From: Haliscomenobacter sp.
GTDB taxonomy: Bacteria; Bacteroidota; Bacteroidia; Chitinophagales; Saprospiraceae
Direction of reading: 5' to 3'
Assembly (NCBI RefSeq): GCF_016718685.1
Contig: NZ_JADKCX010000018.1
Span: forward strand, 30,696 to 94,695
Length of the DNA stretch: 64,000 nt
The stretch's first letter is position 1; every line of letters starts with the position of its first letter. The notes beneath the pieces were generated by a model. It was not told where the DNA came from and ran no database searches. It worked only from the letters and a program-made list of their open reading frames with translations. Made by a program: the position numbers and the translations under genes. Positions 25,721 to 35,247 of the stretch are shown in pieces.

Positions 25721-26974
25721 TTACCAGGGTTCTAAGCCCGCACTCAGGTAATTTAAAAGTGGTTTTTGTACCAAATTTCCATTCAAATACAGGAGATGGA
25801 GGTATTCCAGCGTAAGCTCGCGGGCCAGTTTCAGACGGGCAAACTGCTTTTTTTCGCGCAGCAATTTCAATTCCAGTAGTTCAGTGGGGGAGACCTGTGC
25901 CCGCAAGGCAGGATCTGCCAAAATAGAAACGGCCAGGTTTTTTTCTTCCTGGGTTTGCAGTAGTTTGTACTCTTGCAGCAATTGCAGAACCTTAATGCGC
26001 TGCAGGTTTAATTCCTGGGTATGGCGGCTGGTGCTCAGCGTGCTCTTGGTATTGGCCTCATACAGGTCGAGCGCAAGTTCATTGTTTTTCATCCGATTGT
26101 TGCTACCCAGTGGAATGTTGAAGCCCAGGCGCATGAACAAGTCATCGTCCAGGGTAGGGGTTTTGGGCGCTCGTTCGTAACCAAATTGGAAAAAACTCAA
26201 ATACTCGCGATTGCGTACTTTGACCAAATCCATTTCTGATTGAATGAGTCCAATTTGGGCTTGCCGGATTTTGGTTTCGGCAGTGGGCGCATTGGGCGAA
26301 CCATTTGGCAAACTAGATACAATTTGTTCAATGCGGGCAATGCTGACGAAACCGCTTAGCTCAAGATCGACTTCCGTTGTGCTGGCTAAAAACTGGCGAA
26401 TGCGCTCCAGTGCCGTTTGTTGATCTCCGCTGTATTGAGACAAACTGAGCTGAATGGCCTGCTGATCCTGTTCATTTTCAACAACGTCTTTAATTTTTAC
26501 ACTCAAGCCCTGACGCACCATAGCGCGCATGGTTTGGGTTTGTTCCTGCAAGAGAGAATCGAGTTGCCGGGCTGCAAGGGCAAGTTGAACAGCATAATAA
26601 TAGTTGGCAATGGATTCGTAACGCTGGAGCAGCGCTTGATTCCAGTAGGTTTCGGTTTCGGCCTGCAGCAAACCCACTTGAGCCCTTTGGTATTTTTGCT
26701 GAAATTTGGTTTGCCCAAAGGCATTGGGGCTGACCCGGATGCCGTATTGCTGGCGGGTCAGCGAAAAATCATTGGAACCCAGTCGCAGTTCCAGTTTTTG
26801 CAACAGTGGATTTTGATAGTTTTGTTGCCCCAACCAATCGATTGCTTGCTGGCTCAGTCGCCATTGTTCGTCCTGACTGGCAGAAGCCAACACCTCTTTC
26901 ATGCCAATTTTAATGGGGTCTATTGGTTTGACGGTAGCAAGCAGCAAGCCCAGGGTAATCAGGAGCACTTTCAT
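25721..26974 (-). CDS. TolC family outer membrane efflux-like protein
   Basis: About 417 residues. The ATG at 26974 gives an N-terminal signal-like segment (MKVLLITLGLLLATVKPIDP). The body is long alpha-helical coiled-coil alternating with short strands, as in TolC/OEP (QKYQRAQVGLLQAETETYWN, MDLVKVRNREYLSFFQFGYE). The open frame runs on into Pro-rich nonsense encoded by the poly-G block, which is not part of the gene. It should form the outer-membrane channel for the HlyD-like adaptor upstream at 27183. The sequence diverges from classical TolC, so channel function is inferred. Confidence 0.78.
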   Translation of the reverse strand: MKVLLITLGLLLATVKPIDPIKIGMKEVLASASQDEQWRLSQQAIDWLGQQNYQNPLLQKLELRLGSNDFSLTRQQYGIRVSPNAFGQTKFQQKYQRAQVGLLQAETETYWNQALLQRYESIANYYYAVQLALAARQLDSLLQEQTQTMRAMVRQGLSVKIKDVVENEQDQQAIQLSLSQYSGDQQTALERIRQFLASTTEVDLELSGFVSIARIEQIVSSLPNGSPNAPTAETKIRQAQIGLIQSEMDLVKVRNREYLSFFQFGYERAPKTPTLDDDLFMRLGFNIPLGSNNRMKNNELALDLYEANTKSTLSTSRHTQELNLQRIKVLQLLQEYKLLQTQEEKNLAVSILADPALRAQVSPTELLELKLLREKKQFARLKLARELTLEYLHLLYLNGNLVQKPLLNYLSAGLEPW

Positions 26975-26995
26975 GATGGATGCATTAGCCCGGCC

Positions 26996-27182
26996 GGGGG
27001 GGGGGGGGGGGGGGGGGGGGGGCGGGGGCGGGGGCGGGGGGGGGGGGGGGGGGGGGGGGCGGGGGGGGGCCGGGGGGGGGGGGGGGGGGGGCGGGGCGCG
27101 GGGGGGCCCCGGCCGGGGGGGCGAAGGGGGGGGGGGGGCGGGGGGGGGGGGGGGGCAGAGGGGGGGGGGGGGGGGGGGGGGG
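26996..27182. repeat. 187-bp poly-G low-complexity block
   Basis: An almost pure run of G with scattered single C, A and CCCC. It begins a few bases before the TolC-family ATG (preceded by GCCCGGCC) and ends exactly at the stop codon of the HlyD-like gene. Nothing else in the window has comparable composition. It most likely marks a sequencing or consensus failure that replaced a normal intergenic spacer, possibly another palindrome; a true G-quadruplex-forming tract is the alternative. Confidence 0.9.
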
Positions 27183-28175
27183 CTATTCGAAAGAGATGAC
27201 AATTTTTTCATTGAGAAAAAACGGGTTGTCGGCCGGGATTTTGATGTAAATTTCACGTCCCCAGGTGCGCAATTCGGCCACCTTGCGCAGCCGAACAGGC
27301 AGTTCCACTACCTGTGGATTGCCGCCAATGATGATGCCGTTGCCGCTGACATTGCGGCGACTATAGGAACTCAGCTTGACGGTGTCGCCCAGTTTGTAAC
27401 TGATTTCTGCCGATTCGTAGATGAAACCCCGGATGCGCGTGGGTTGGCGGGGATTGATTTTGATGAGTTCTCTGTATTGGGGCACAATCTCGTAGAGGCC
27501 AACGGCAATGCTTTCCACAAAACCATCTACAGGAGCCGTGAGCACCAGGCGCTGGCGTTCGGCCTTGACAAAATCCAACTCGACTTGTACTTTGGCGTTG
27601 CGGGCGTCAAAAATGGACTGATTGGCGCTGCGTTCGGCTTTTAATTCCTGGATTTGTACGGCGTATTCTTGTTCGGTTTGTTGGATTTGGGTACGCAGGG
27701 CGGCGATTTTTTCGGCACGCAGGGGGTCAATGCCATTGGCTGTATCCGACTCGCCGAGGAGTTTGCGCACGCCACTTTCGGCCTGGTATTCGGCTTCTTC
27801 GATGCGGATTTGGGCTTGCAGCTCGCTCAATTTAGCCTGGTGTTGGGCTTTGAGTACGTCGAGTGTTTTGTCCAGGATGCTGTTTTTGGCATTTTTTTCA
27901 ACGCTGAATTGGTTGATGTCCCCCAAGCGGTCGGCAGTTTCCTGATCCAGTTCAGCGCGATAAAAAACCATCAGGGTATCTCCCGCCCGCACTTCGTCGC
28001 CAGTTTTTACCAAAACGTCTTGAATGATGACGGGGTTATCAAAATTCAGTATCCGGCTTTCCGTTTCGGTTGCGCCAAAAAAAGCAGTATTCCCCCTGCC
28101 CATGAAATTGTCTTTCAACCAAAAGCAAGCCAGGAAAGCCAGCGCCCAAACCAGGTACAGCACGTTAAATTTCAT
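27183..28175 (-). CDS. HlyD-family membrane fusion (adaptor) protein
   Basis: A 330-residue periplasmic adaptor. One membrane anchor at residues 4-20 (NVLYLVWALAFLACFW) is followed by the first half of a lipoyl domain (VKTGDEVRAGDTLMVFY), a long coiled-coil hairpin (residues ~70-190, KAQHQAKLSELQAQIRIEEA), the second lipoyl half (LTAPVDGFVESIAVGLYEIV) and a beta-barrel. Its first codon overlaps the stop of the DUF4956 gene (ATGA), so the two are translationally coupled. It pairs with the TolC-like gene downstream. No ABC or RND pump is in the cluster. Confidence 0.85.
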   Translation of the reverse strand: MKFNVLYLVWALAFLACFWLKDNFMGRGNTAFFGATETESRILNFDNPVIIQDVLVKTGDEVRAGDTLMVFYRAELDQETADRLGDINQFSVEKNAKNSILDKTLDVLKAQHQAKLSELQAQIRIEEAEYQAESGVRKLLGESDTANGIDPLRAEKIAALRTQIQQTEQEYAVQIQELKAERSANQSIFDARNAKVQVELDFVKAERQRLVLTAPVDGFVESIAVGLYEIVPQYRELIKINPRQPTRIRGFIYESAEISYKLGDTVKLSSYSRRNVSGNGIIIGGNPQVVELPVRLRKVAELRTWGREIYIKIPADNPFFLNEKIVISFE

Positions 28176-28864
28176 AGCGTCAGTTCGTCGTTTTGTTTGT
28201 TGAGGCGGCGTACCGAAACGCCATTGTCCAACAAAGCCTGCAAAAAGGAGGGTTGTTTGGTATCGTCTTTGAACAGCAGGGTATAATCGTATTCGCGGGA
28301 GATGCCGTTGTCTTTACCGCGATCCAGATTGACCGAATCTAGGGTCCAGTGCTGGCAGTAGAGTCGCATCACTTGATCGAAGTTGACCCCCGGATCGCCC
28401 GCGCCTTCTTCCATCCGAATGCGCAACTCCCACACAATATGCCTGCCATAATGAAAGGGGGTAAAACTGAGTACGATAGCCAACAAACAGAAAAAAAATA
28501 CCCCCAGAATGGCGATGAAAAACCCGTACAGCCCGCAGGCGATACCCGTACCCAGAGCAGCAAACATAAACACAATATCCCGCGGATTGCGCAGGGCGGT
28601 GCGGAACTGGATGACGGTCAAGGCGCCCAACATCCCCAAGCCCGAAGCAACATTGTCGCCAATGGCCTGCAACACCATGGTGGCAATCAAGGCACTCAAA
28701 ATGAGCGATTGGATGAAATTGGTGGTGCGCAGGGTGCTGCGCGTGGTCATGTTGTAGGTGAATGCCACCAATGCCGACAACAAAAACGAAAGAAGAAACG
28801 TAAAAATGACCATTTGAAAGGTCGGATTCTCGATCTTCGAATAGGTAGATAAAAATTCCTGCAT
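28172..28864 (-). CDS. DUF4956 domain-containing membrane protein
   Basis: A 230-residue protein. Helices are at about 17-36, 50-68, 75-90 and 100-135 (MVIFTFLLSFLLSALVAFTY; YGFFIAILGVFFFCLLAIVL). The region GLGMLGALTVIQFRTALRNP between helices is the conserved DUF4956 loop. The C-terminal 90 residues are soluble and probably cytoplasmic. DUF4956 proteins often sit beside CotH and polyphosphate polymerase-like VTC genes; here CotH is upstream and a HlyD-like gene overlaps downstream. Function unknown. Confidence 0.85.
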   Translation of the reverse strand: MQEFLSTYSKIENPTFQMVIFTFLLSFLLSALVAFTYNMTTRSTLRTTNFIQSLILSALIATMVLQAIGDNVASGLGMLGALTVIQFRTALRNPRDIVFMFAALGTGIACGLYGFFIAILGVFFFCLLAIVLSFTPFHYGRHIVWELRIRMEEGAGDPGVNFDQVMRLYCQHWTLDSVNLDRGKDNGISREYDYTLLFKDDTKQPSFLQALLDNGVSVRRLNKQNDELTL

Positions 28865-28873
28865 GCCTGAAGT

Positions 28874-29010
28874 AATGAAGTTGAAAGGTTGAAATGTTGA
28901 AAGGTTGAAGAGAAGTTGATAAGTTTAGAAGTAGATGAGACCAATGGTCTTTCATACTAACTAACCTTCAACCTTCATTTCAACTTTTCAACCCTTCAAC
29001 TTCTCAACTT
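28874..29010. repeat. Intergenic palindrome built of GTTGAAAGGTTGAAAT units
   Basis: Left: AAGTTGAAAGGTTGAAATGT and further GTTGAAAGGTTGAAG copies; right: CCTTCAACCTTCATTTCAAC, CTTTTCAACCCTTCAACTTC and TCAACTTATTT, ending within the CotH stop codon. It lies between cotH-like and DUF4956 genes of one putative operon. Confidence 0.75.
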
Positions 29011-31363
29011 ATTTCATAATAATCAGCTTCCTCCCCACTGCGCCGATGCGCAACAAGTAAGTGCCGTTTGGCCAGCTATTGGTGTTCACAATGGTTTTTT
29101 GCTGCAATATTTGCCGCGCAATCAGTCGCCCTTGGGCATTATAGATGGTTAAAATTTCGCCTTCGATTTCGCCTTCCGCTTCAATGTTTACTTGATTCTG
29201 TGCAGGATTGGGATAGATTTTGAGCCCTATTTGCGCCAAATCCAGCACGGGAGTAGTTAAATTGTTGCTGGCGTTGATGGTCGATTTTTGGATCACAAAA
29301 CTCCCTGTTCCGTCTGGTACCCGGGCATAACCCTGGTCGTCTTGTTGTTCTCCAAACTCTGCCCGATCCAGTTGGATGCCATTAGAATCCGACAAAATAA
29401 GCAATTCACCAGATTTCGAAAGTTTAAAATTTGCGTGCAGCAGGCCTTGTTTTTGGTCTTCATCGGCCCAAACCGTCAAAAAGCCCTTGGATTCGATAAA
29501 AGTGCCTTCCGGGAAGGCCCATTTTTTCAAATTGGTCAGGTTATCGGTCAGGTAATAGCCACTGATGTTGATGCGGTTGCTGGTGGTATTGTATAGCTCG
29601 ATCCAGTCATCGGCCTGTTTGTTTTCATCCAGGTCTTTGGTATTGGAAGCCAGTACCTCATTGATCACTACGGCGGCGGCAGCGGTAAGTTGGGTTTGTA
29701 CCTGATAAAAATACACATCGTGCTCAGCCCCAACCGGATCGAAGCTTACGGTTTTTACACTATTGTTGGACACGGCTTCGATGTAGTAGCGAACATAAGT
29801 GCCCGCAGCAAAAGCAGGAATGGTGGCCCCGTAAACCCCGTCAGCAGCGCTACCGTCACTGCTGTTGCCATCATCTTTCATCTGGATTTTGGTGAAAATA
29901 CCGGTCAGGTTGTTGGAATAATAGAGCCAAACATTGGAAATTCCTTCGGAGCCTTTTACCGTGCTCCGTATTTGTACATTTTGGCCACTTTGGGGCAGTT
30001 GCCCCTGCACATTGCCCACTCGATAATGGGTACTGCTGATGCTGGGGGCGATGCGGTTGACTTCAGCTTGGTTACGCAGGTAGTTGTAGCGATTGGTGAA
30101 AAAACTTTTCAGGGTAGTCAAACCGGAAGTGAAGTTGGCATAAGTGGAGAGCGCGCGGGGGTCAGTCTTTACCAAGGCGTCAATTTTTTTGGCCAATCGA
30201 TCTACATGTACATGAGCGGTGGCGGGGTTGATGCTGCTTTCATTGATGGTACGCAAATGCGCCAAATAGCGTTGACGCCAGGCAGGAACGGCCAGCATCT
30301 TATTGAGCAGCGGATAATTCCCGTTGGTTTCGTTGTAAAAAGGACTCCAGGTGGCTCGGCTTGTAGCCAGGGAACTATTGCCATCTACTTCGATGGGCGT
30401 TAGTCGTTGGGTTTCAGGATCCCAATAGATGTAATAATCCATGGCACCTTTAAACACATAGCTGTCATCATCTCCAAAGGCAATTTCAGTGGCTAGGAAC
30501 CATAAAGTCCGGTCTATATCGATGTAACTGGGCAGTACAGTTTCCAGGTCAGCAAGGGCAGTTTGGTTCAATTTATTTGCCGCTTGCATCAGTTTCTCCC
30601 AGGGATTACTTACTTCCGAGCGTTTGAGGGTATAGTAGTTTTTGTACAGTGAAGTATCGGCACCGAGGTAATTGATTGCCGCTAATCCTCGGCCAAATCC
30701 GCCACCACCACCAGGGCCGCCACCTACCCCGCCTGGAGAATCGGCCCGCCAGCGAATGCCGTCGTTGCTGAACCACCACTCCTTGATGAATTCGCCATTG
30801 ATTTGTTGCACATTGGGGTAAATGCCCCAGTCCTGGTCATTGATGTACAAGTGGATAAAGTTGGTTCGTACTGCCGGGGCATGACGCCGTGCCAGAATCC
30901 CGTACAGCACTTCGCGCAGATAGGTCGGATCTTCGAAGGCATTGTTGAAATTGAGCGATTCGTACCCTTCCACATTGCGGTCTTCTTGAACGTATTGCAT
31001 ATTGACAGAAAAGGATTTTTTTTGGGCACCGCTGGGCAAGCGGTTGTACGAGGTTTGGCCTTTGAATGCGATGCCTACACTGTCGTAGGTGACACCGTCG
31101 TAGACCATTTTGCCCAGCAAATCAGCACTTCTGGAGTAGTTATTGGTCAACTGTTGCCAATAATCGGATTGGGTAAAATAGAAGCGAACCTCCTTGATGT
31201 CAGCAGTGTCGTAAAAACCACTGACTCTTTTTTCGCCAAAAACCAAGCGCTGGCCGTCCTGACTAACCCTCAAACCATCAGGTAGTTTTTGGGCAGTTAA
31301 ATCATTGATCAGGCCAACGCATAGCCATAGCGTTGACAGGAAGAAAAGTATCCATTTCTTCAT
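29009..31363 (-). CDS. CotH kinase family protein with lamin-tail and T9SS domains
   Basis: A 784-residue secreted protein. The signal peptide is MKKWILFFLSTLWLCVGL, cleaved after LTAQ. The CotH kinase-like domain (residues ~50-420) includes FKGQTSYNRLPSGAQKKSFS, the ALYGILARR-like helix YGILARRHAPAVRT, and the acidic metal-site regions EIAFGDDDSYVFKGAMDYY and LTPIEVDGNSSLA. A Gly-rich loop (GGVGGGPGGGGGFGRG) is inserted near residue 215. A lamin-tail domain follows (INEVLASNTKDLDENKQADD) and a T9SS sorting domain ends it (LKIYPNPAQNQVNIEAEG). CotH proteins are atypical kinases known for spore-coat phosphorylation; the substrate here is unknown. It heads the CotH-DUF4956-HlyD-TolC cluster. 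Confidence 0.87.
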   Translation of the reverse strand: MKKWILFFLSTLWLCVGLINDLTAQKLPDGLRVSQDGQRLVFGEKRVSGFYDTADIKEVRFYFTQSDYWQQLTNNYSRSADLLGKMVYDGVTYDSVGIAFKGQTSYNRLPSGAQKKSFSVNMQYVQEDRNVEGYESLNFNNAFEDPTYLREVLYGILARRHAPAVRTNFIHLYINDQDWGIYPNVQQINGEFIKEWWFSNDGIRWRADSPGGVGGGPGGGGGFGRGLAAINYLGADTSLYKNYYTLKRSEVSNPWEKLMQAANKLNQTALADLETVLPSYIDIDRTLWFLATEIAFGDDDSYVFKGAMDYYIYWDPETQRLTPIEVDGNSSLATSRATWSPFYNETNGNYPLLNKMLAVPAWRQRYLAHLRTINESSINPATAHVHVDRLAKKIDALVKTDPRALSTYANFTSGLTTLKSFFTNRYNYLRNQAEVNRIAPSISSTHYRVGNVQGQLPQSGQNVQIRSTVKGSEGISNVWLYYSNNLTGIFTKIQMKDDGNSSDGSAADGVYGATIPAFAAGTYVRYYIEAVSNNSVKTVSFDPVGAEHDVYFYQVQTQLTAAAAVVINEVLASNTKDLDENKQADDWIELYNTTSNRINISGYYLTDNLTNLKKWAFPEGTFIESKGFLTVWADEDQKQGLLHANFKLSKSGELLILSDSNGIQLDRAEFGEQQDDQGYARVPDGTGSFVIQKSTINASNNLTTPVLDLAQIGLKIYPNPAQNQVNIEAEGEIEGEILTIYNAQGRLIARQILQQKTIVNTNSWPNGTYLLRIGAVGRKLIIMK

Positions 31364-31557
31364 ATTAGCTGTGTTTTTATAAAGTCGCTTTAAAAATAGG
31401 CCTACGGGCTAAATATACAGCAGGCACTTAATTGATAAGTTTAAAAATTGGTTTTGTACTCACTTGCAGGAAATAATGGATAAAACAAATCCCAACCTTG
31501 GCGCGCCAGATTCAGGTTGACAGCCCAAGGCCTTATTAATTTGGTGTTAACTATTTT

Positions 31558-34140
31558 TTATTCTACAACAAAACGGACAAATTCCCCATTGTCAGCCTGC
31601 AAAACATACAGACCGCTGGCAATTTGCCCTCATTTGATCTCTTTTTGGAACTGCGTCCCCTGTCTCCTTGTAAACATTGCCCTCAGCAATTTGCTGAAAT
31701 AGAGTCTTCTGACCGGTTGGGGTTTTTTGAGCTGAAGCGCTGGTCAATCTTTGGTGCCCTGTGATTTGGGTTTTGTCTTTCACCGAAAATGCTCGGTTGC
31801 TGGTTTCATTGGCACCAATCCAGTGGCTGCCATGGGACTTTCTTCACCAGGGGGAAAATAATACCTTCATCCGGTCTCGTGCTTGCGGGCCCGTTGTTGC
31901 GTGGTGCGTAGGTGCAGGGGTTCGGGGTCTGACGTGACGCCCCATGCGCTCAGGGCGTAAGGTGGTTTTGTTGATTCCGCTCGGCTTCCCTTCTGGTTCG
32001 GGCCTTTCTCGCTGCGGTTTTTGCACGTTGTGGTGCCGTTCTCGCGTTGAACATTTTGCTAACCGGTGATCGCGGGGTGCGCTCCACTGGTCGCCCTTCA
32101 AACAGTGGTCCTTGTCGTCCAATGCTAAAGAACGGCCCCTGCGGGTGATTTGATCGTGTCTCCTCGCCGTCGGTCCCCTGGCTTTGGTCCTACGGTGCGA
32201 CCAACAATGATCCAGGCGCAGTCGTGGGGTCGGGACGCCGGTTCCGGCGGGTGTTTTGGCGTTGGGTTCCTCCGTTAAGGCTGTATTCTCTTGATCTCCT
32301 TCGTTCGCGCTGTCAGGTGTTTTGCCCCCTCCGCAATGCTCAATGGCATCTGGCATGTTCCCCGGTCGGCAATTAGCCAAATTGCTCGTACTTTGGGTCG
32401 CTGGCATCCAAACCATTGCGGGTTTGTTGTGGTCTTGAACCGGGGCGCAGCCGGGGTCCCTGGTGTGCCAGTTGTTTGGTTATCAAGTCGTGGCGGCAAT
32501 GGCATTGTTTTCCGGGAGGGTAACGTATGCCGTTCTTGGTCGGGCTAAAAGCAATGTATTCAGGTTCCAAATCCTGCGCCAGCGTGCTGCCGCCCTGTTG
32601 GCCCGTTTTTACCCCAAAAACCCGCAAGCCAGCCTGGCGATAGGTGGCCACAAAAGGATTCAACGCTGAAAAATCAAAGCATTGCGCTCCAGGCTATCGG
32701 TTGCTACTGGTGTGGCTGTGTCTTGTGTGTAAAACGCTTGGCCTTGGTCGCCAATTGTACCCCTGGGCTTGCGGAAGCGCACCAAAGTATTCTCCTTTGC
32801 ATGGCGTCTCGGTAATAGCACGGTAGGTATGGGCGTGGTCACTGCTCGGCGGGTGGTCAGGTTGCGCCTCAAGGTGTATCTTCTCCTGCTGGCGGGCTGG
32901 AGGCCTCCCGTTCCGTTAGGGCGGGGTTGTTGTCTGGTTCAAATTTTCGGGGCGCTCTGGCTGCGGTGTCTATGTTTTGGGTGGCAAGCTGCGGGAGAGC
33001 AAGCACAGTGGCCCCTTGGTTTGGCGATATTGAGCCGGGCCGCCAATGCTGCCCGTTGTTGTCAGGCGGGGTCGTGAGGCTCAAGTGGCCTTCCTCGGGC
33101 TATGGGCCAGGGCGGCGTCTCGTGTTGTGGTTCAGAATTGCCCAGCGGTTGCTCGTCAATTGGAGCCCCATTGCCCGGGCCGCTGCCCCTTGTGAAACTT
33201 TAAAGCGGCGTGCGTAAGTCGGTCAAAATCGGCCGCTAAATTTTGTTCAGCAATTCTCGTGCGCTGCGGAAGGCGCAACCACCCAAGGTAATGTTGGCTC
33301 CGCGTTTAAATTTCAATGAATTCTAGGGATAGCCAGGCCTGCATTGTACATGATCTAGTGATGACAATCCTGCAATAAGTATTCCAGCAAGGGCGGGTGC
33401 AGTAGTCTGGTATTGGCTCGGGCCGGGTCTCAACCATTTACGGTGGACGTGTTGCCATTGCGGAGGCCTGGCGGTGGTCCGCAATTTTGGTCTGATGTAG
33501 CAATTTTTGTGGCAAAGTGGCGCGGCTGAAAGGGTGTTCCGTGTGAAGCCGTATGCCTTCTGACTCTAGTTCATGGTGCTGGCGTGGGGGGGTCGGATTG
33601 CCACGGGTGGATGTGTCTCTGCGCGGCCCAATTAAATGGTGGCATTATAAGGTAAGTCGGGTGCAGTTCCTCGGCGCTTTGGTCCTGAGCATCCTGTGCA
33701 TCCCGTTGGGGTTACATCTGTTGATGCGCTACCCTTTGTCGTTTCCGTGCGTGGGCCTTTGCGGCTGTCCGTTGCTTTCAGGGGGCGGCGTGCCCGTCGT
33801 GCCGTCGTGTGCCTGCGCCTGTCCGTTCGTACCTCAAAGGAGGTAGTGGGCGTGTCACGTCAGCTGAAAAAGAAAGGCTTCGTCTGTTGCTGTGCCACGG
33901 TTGTGGCTTCCTGGCTTCGGTCCAGGTTGGCCTTGGTGGTCGGTGATTCTGCAGCGGGTGGGTGCCAGTTTCCAGGCGCTCTCGCGCTGCGGGGTGTTGT
34001 CTATATGGTGGTGTTGGCCGGGGTGTTGCCAGGGCACGTGGCTAATCGTCGTTTTCGCTTGAGCATCACGGCATGTTCAGCATTTGGGCGCTGGCAGTGG
34101 CTCTCAGGATCACAGGGGGGGTGTCAAATTTCACATAGTG
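31558..34140 (-). pseudogene. Wrecked choice-of-anchor I protein gene with T9SS C-terminus
   Basis: No frame stays open, yet the order of remnants is clear on the minus strand. The last codons read ASGLYVLQADNGEFVRFVVE and stop at 31558, a T9SS sorting-domain end. Upstream, in shifting frames, are INKTTLRPERMG with GPEPEG-like text (about 31950-32020), MPDAI and ANEGD (32270-32350), and LAQDLEPEYIAFSP (32540-32590), followed by a scrambled AYVTL.ENNAIA. These are landmarks of choice-of-anchor I proteins in the right order. Many substitutions and indels separate them. Adenine on the plus strand falls to about 5-12 per cent. The 5' limit is approximate. Either a decayed gene or a very poor consensus. 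Confidence 0.6.
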
Positions 34141-34396
34141 ATTCAGGTTGGTTGGTAAAAGCAGGATTATTCTGGTTGATTTGTGCTTTAAATGAGCTAA
34201 ATAAAGCAAAAAGGGGCTCTGCTGTGGATTGGGCATAGGTGAGATTAATGTAGATGTTTTATTCCTCTAACTTTGGGAATTTACATTGAGCAAATCGTAT
34301 ATGTGGATTTTTTTTATTGAATAAAGGATTAAATTCATGTCTACCAGTAACCTCTTGAGGGTATTCACCGTATAGCCATTCCAAATACGCTAACGC
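34141..34396. other. Gene-free interval upstream of the 34397 gene
   Basis: Normal base composition returns at about 34,135. The interval is A+T-rich, contains an eight-T run near 34308, and probably holds the promoter of the 34397 gene and perhaps the lost 5' end of the wrecked gene. I recognise no reading frame or RNA gene in it. Confidence 0.4.
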
Positions 34397-35242
34397 ATGA
34401 AAAAAAATTATCTCCTTGGACTCCTGCTGATTTGCAGCACTGTCTGGCTCAAAGCTCAAGACAGTACCGAAACAATCGCCCCTGATCGCCCAGGCTTTGG
34501 CGACGCAGTATCGATTGTACCACTCAAGAATCTGCAGGTGGAAACCGGGTTTTGGTACGAAGAAGACAAAGCAACACCCGTCACCGTTCGGGGCATTGGA
34601 TTAAATTCCACTTTGTTGCGCTACGGAATTGGTGAAAAAGTAGAATTGCGCTTTGATTACAACCTTTGGCAAAACCGCACATCATCCAGTGCCGAGCCGA
34701 ATGATGCTGAACAGGTCGAAACTGGCTTTTTTCCCCTGCGCTTTGGGATGAAAGCATTGTTGATCGAAAATAAATCCTGGATACCTACGGTTACCTTTAT
34801 TGGTATGTTGGGCTTGCCACGTATCGCGACGGATGCTTTCCAGCCTGCTTATTTGAGCCCGGATTTACAATTGTCTTTTGCCAATCCCATCAATGATTGG
34901 TTGACGATTTGTTACAACCTCGGTGCAAGTTGGGATGGAGACAACCCCAATCCGGAGAATTATTATGCCCTTTCTACCGAGTTCTCTTTTTCCAATAAAA
35001 TAGGCGCTTACCTGCAAGGCCATGGCGCTTTTCAGAGAACCAATCTGGGTGGGGGCAAGGTCTCTACGACCCAACAGACTTATGCAGAAGCTGGGGTGAT
35101 GTATTATCCCAAGGCTAACATCCAGGTGGATTTATCTGGCGGCATTAGGGCCTCGGAATACGACAGAGCGTGGATTTTTTATGGAGCAGACCGGAGCTAT
35201 TACTTTTTGACGGCGGGTTTGTCTTGGCGATTTCCGAGATAG
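34397..35242 (+). CDS. Outer membrane protein, MetA-pathway/transporter family-like
   Basis: A 281-residue outer-membrane protein. The signal peptide MKKNYLLGLLLICSTVWLKA is cleaved before QDST. The mature start TIAPDRPGFGDAVSIVPL is the typical opening of the Phenol_MetA_deg-like transporter family common in Bacteroidota. Alternating beta-strand patterns (VELRFDYNLW, AEAGVMYYPKANIQVDLSGG) run to the terminal aromatic strand YFLTAGLSWRFPR. It should form a beta-barrel. Ligand unknown. A hairpin with a degraded CCGAGCGAA tip follows its stop. Confidence 0.75.
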   Translation: MKKNYLLGLLLICSTVWLKAQDSTETIAPDRPGFGDAVSIVPLKNLQVETGFWYEEDKATPVTVRGIGLNSTLLRYGIGEKVELRFDYNLWQNRTSSSAEPNDAEQVETGFFPLRFGMKALLIENKSWIPTVTFIGMLGLPRIATDAFQPAYLSPDLQLSFANPINDWLTICYNLGASWDGDNPNPENYYALSTEFSFSNKIGAYLQGHGAFQRTNLGGGKVSTTQQTYAEAGVMYYPKANIQVDLSGGIRASEYDRAWIFYGADRSYYFLTAGLSWRFPR

Positions 35243-35247
35243 GGAAT

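Noticed and set aside
26417..27256. Long Pro-rich and Gly-rich reading frames across the poly-G block
   Set aside because: They are translations of the G tract fused to parts of real genes or their antisense strand; homopolymer-coded poly-Pro and poly-Gly is not a protein signal.
31900..34130. Diversity-generating retroelement target (adenine-specific mutagenesis)
   Set aside because: Adenine loss is on the non-coding strand, extends over 2.2 kb with many indels, and no reverse transcriptase or template repeat is present.
31844..34238. Several 60-190 codon frames on both strands in the scrambled block
   Set aside because: They lack sustained protein character, overlap each other and contain only fragments of one choice-of-anchor I protein in shifting frames. 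They are open because A-poor DNA has few stop codons.
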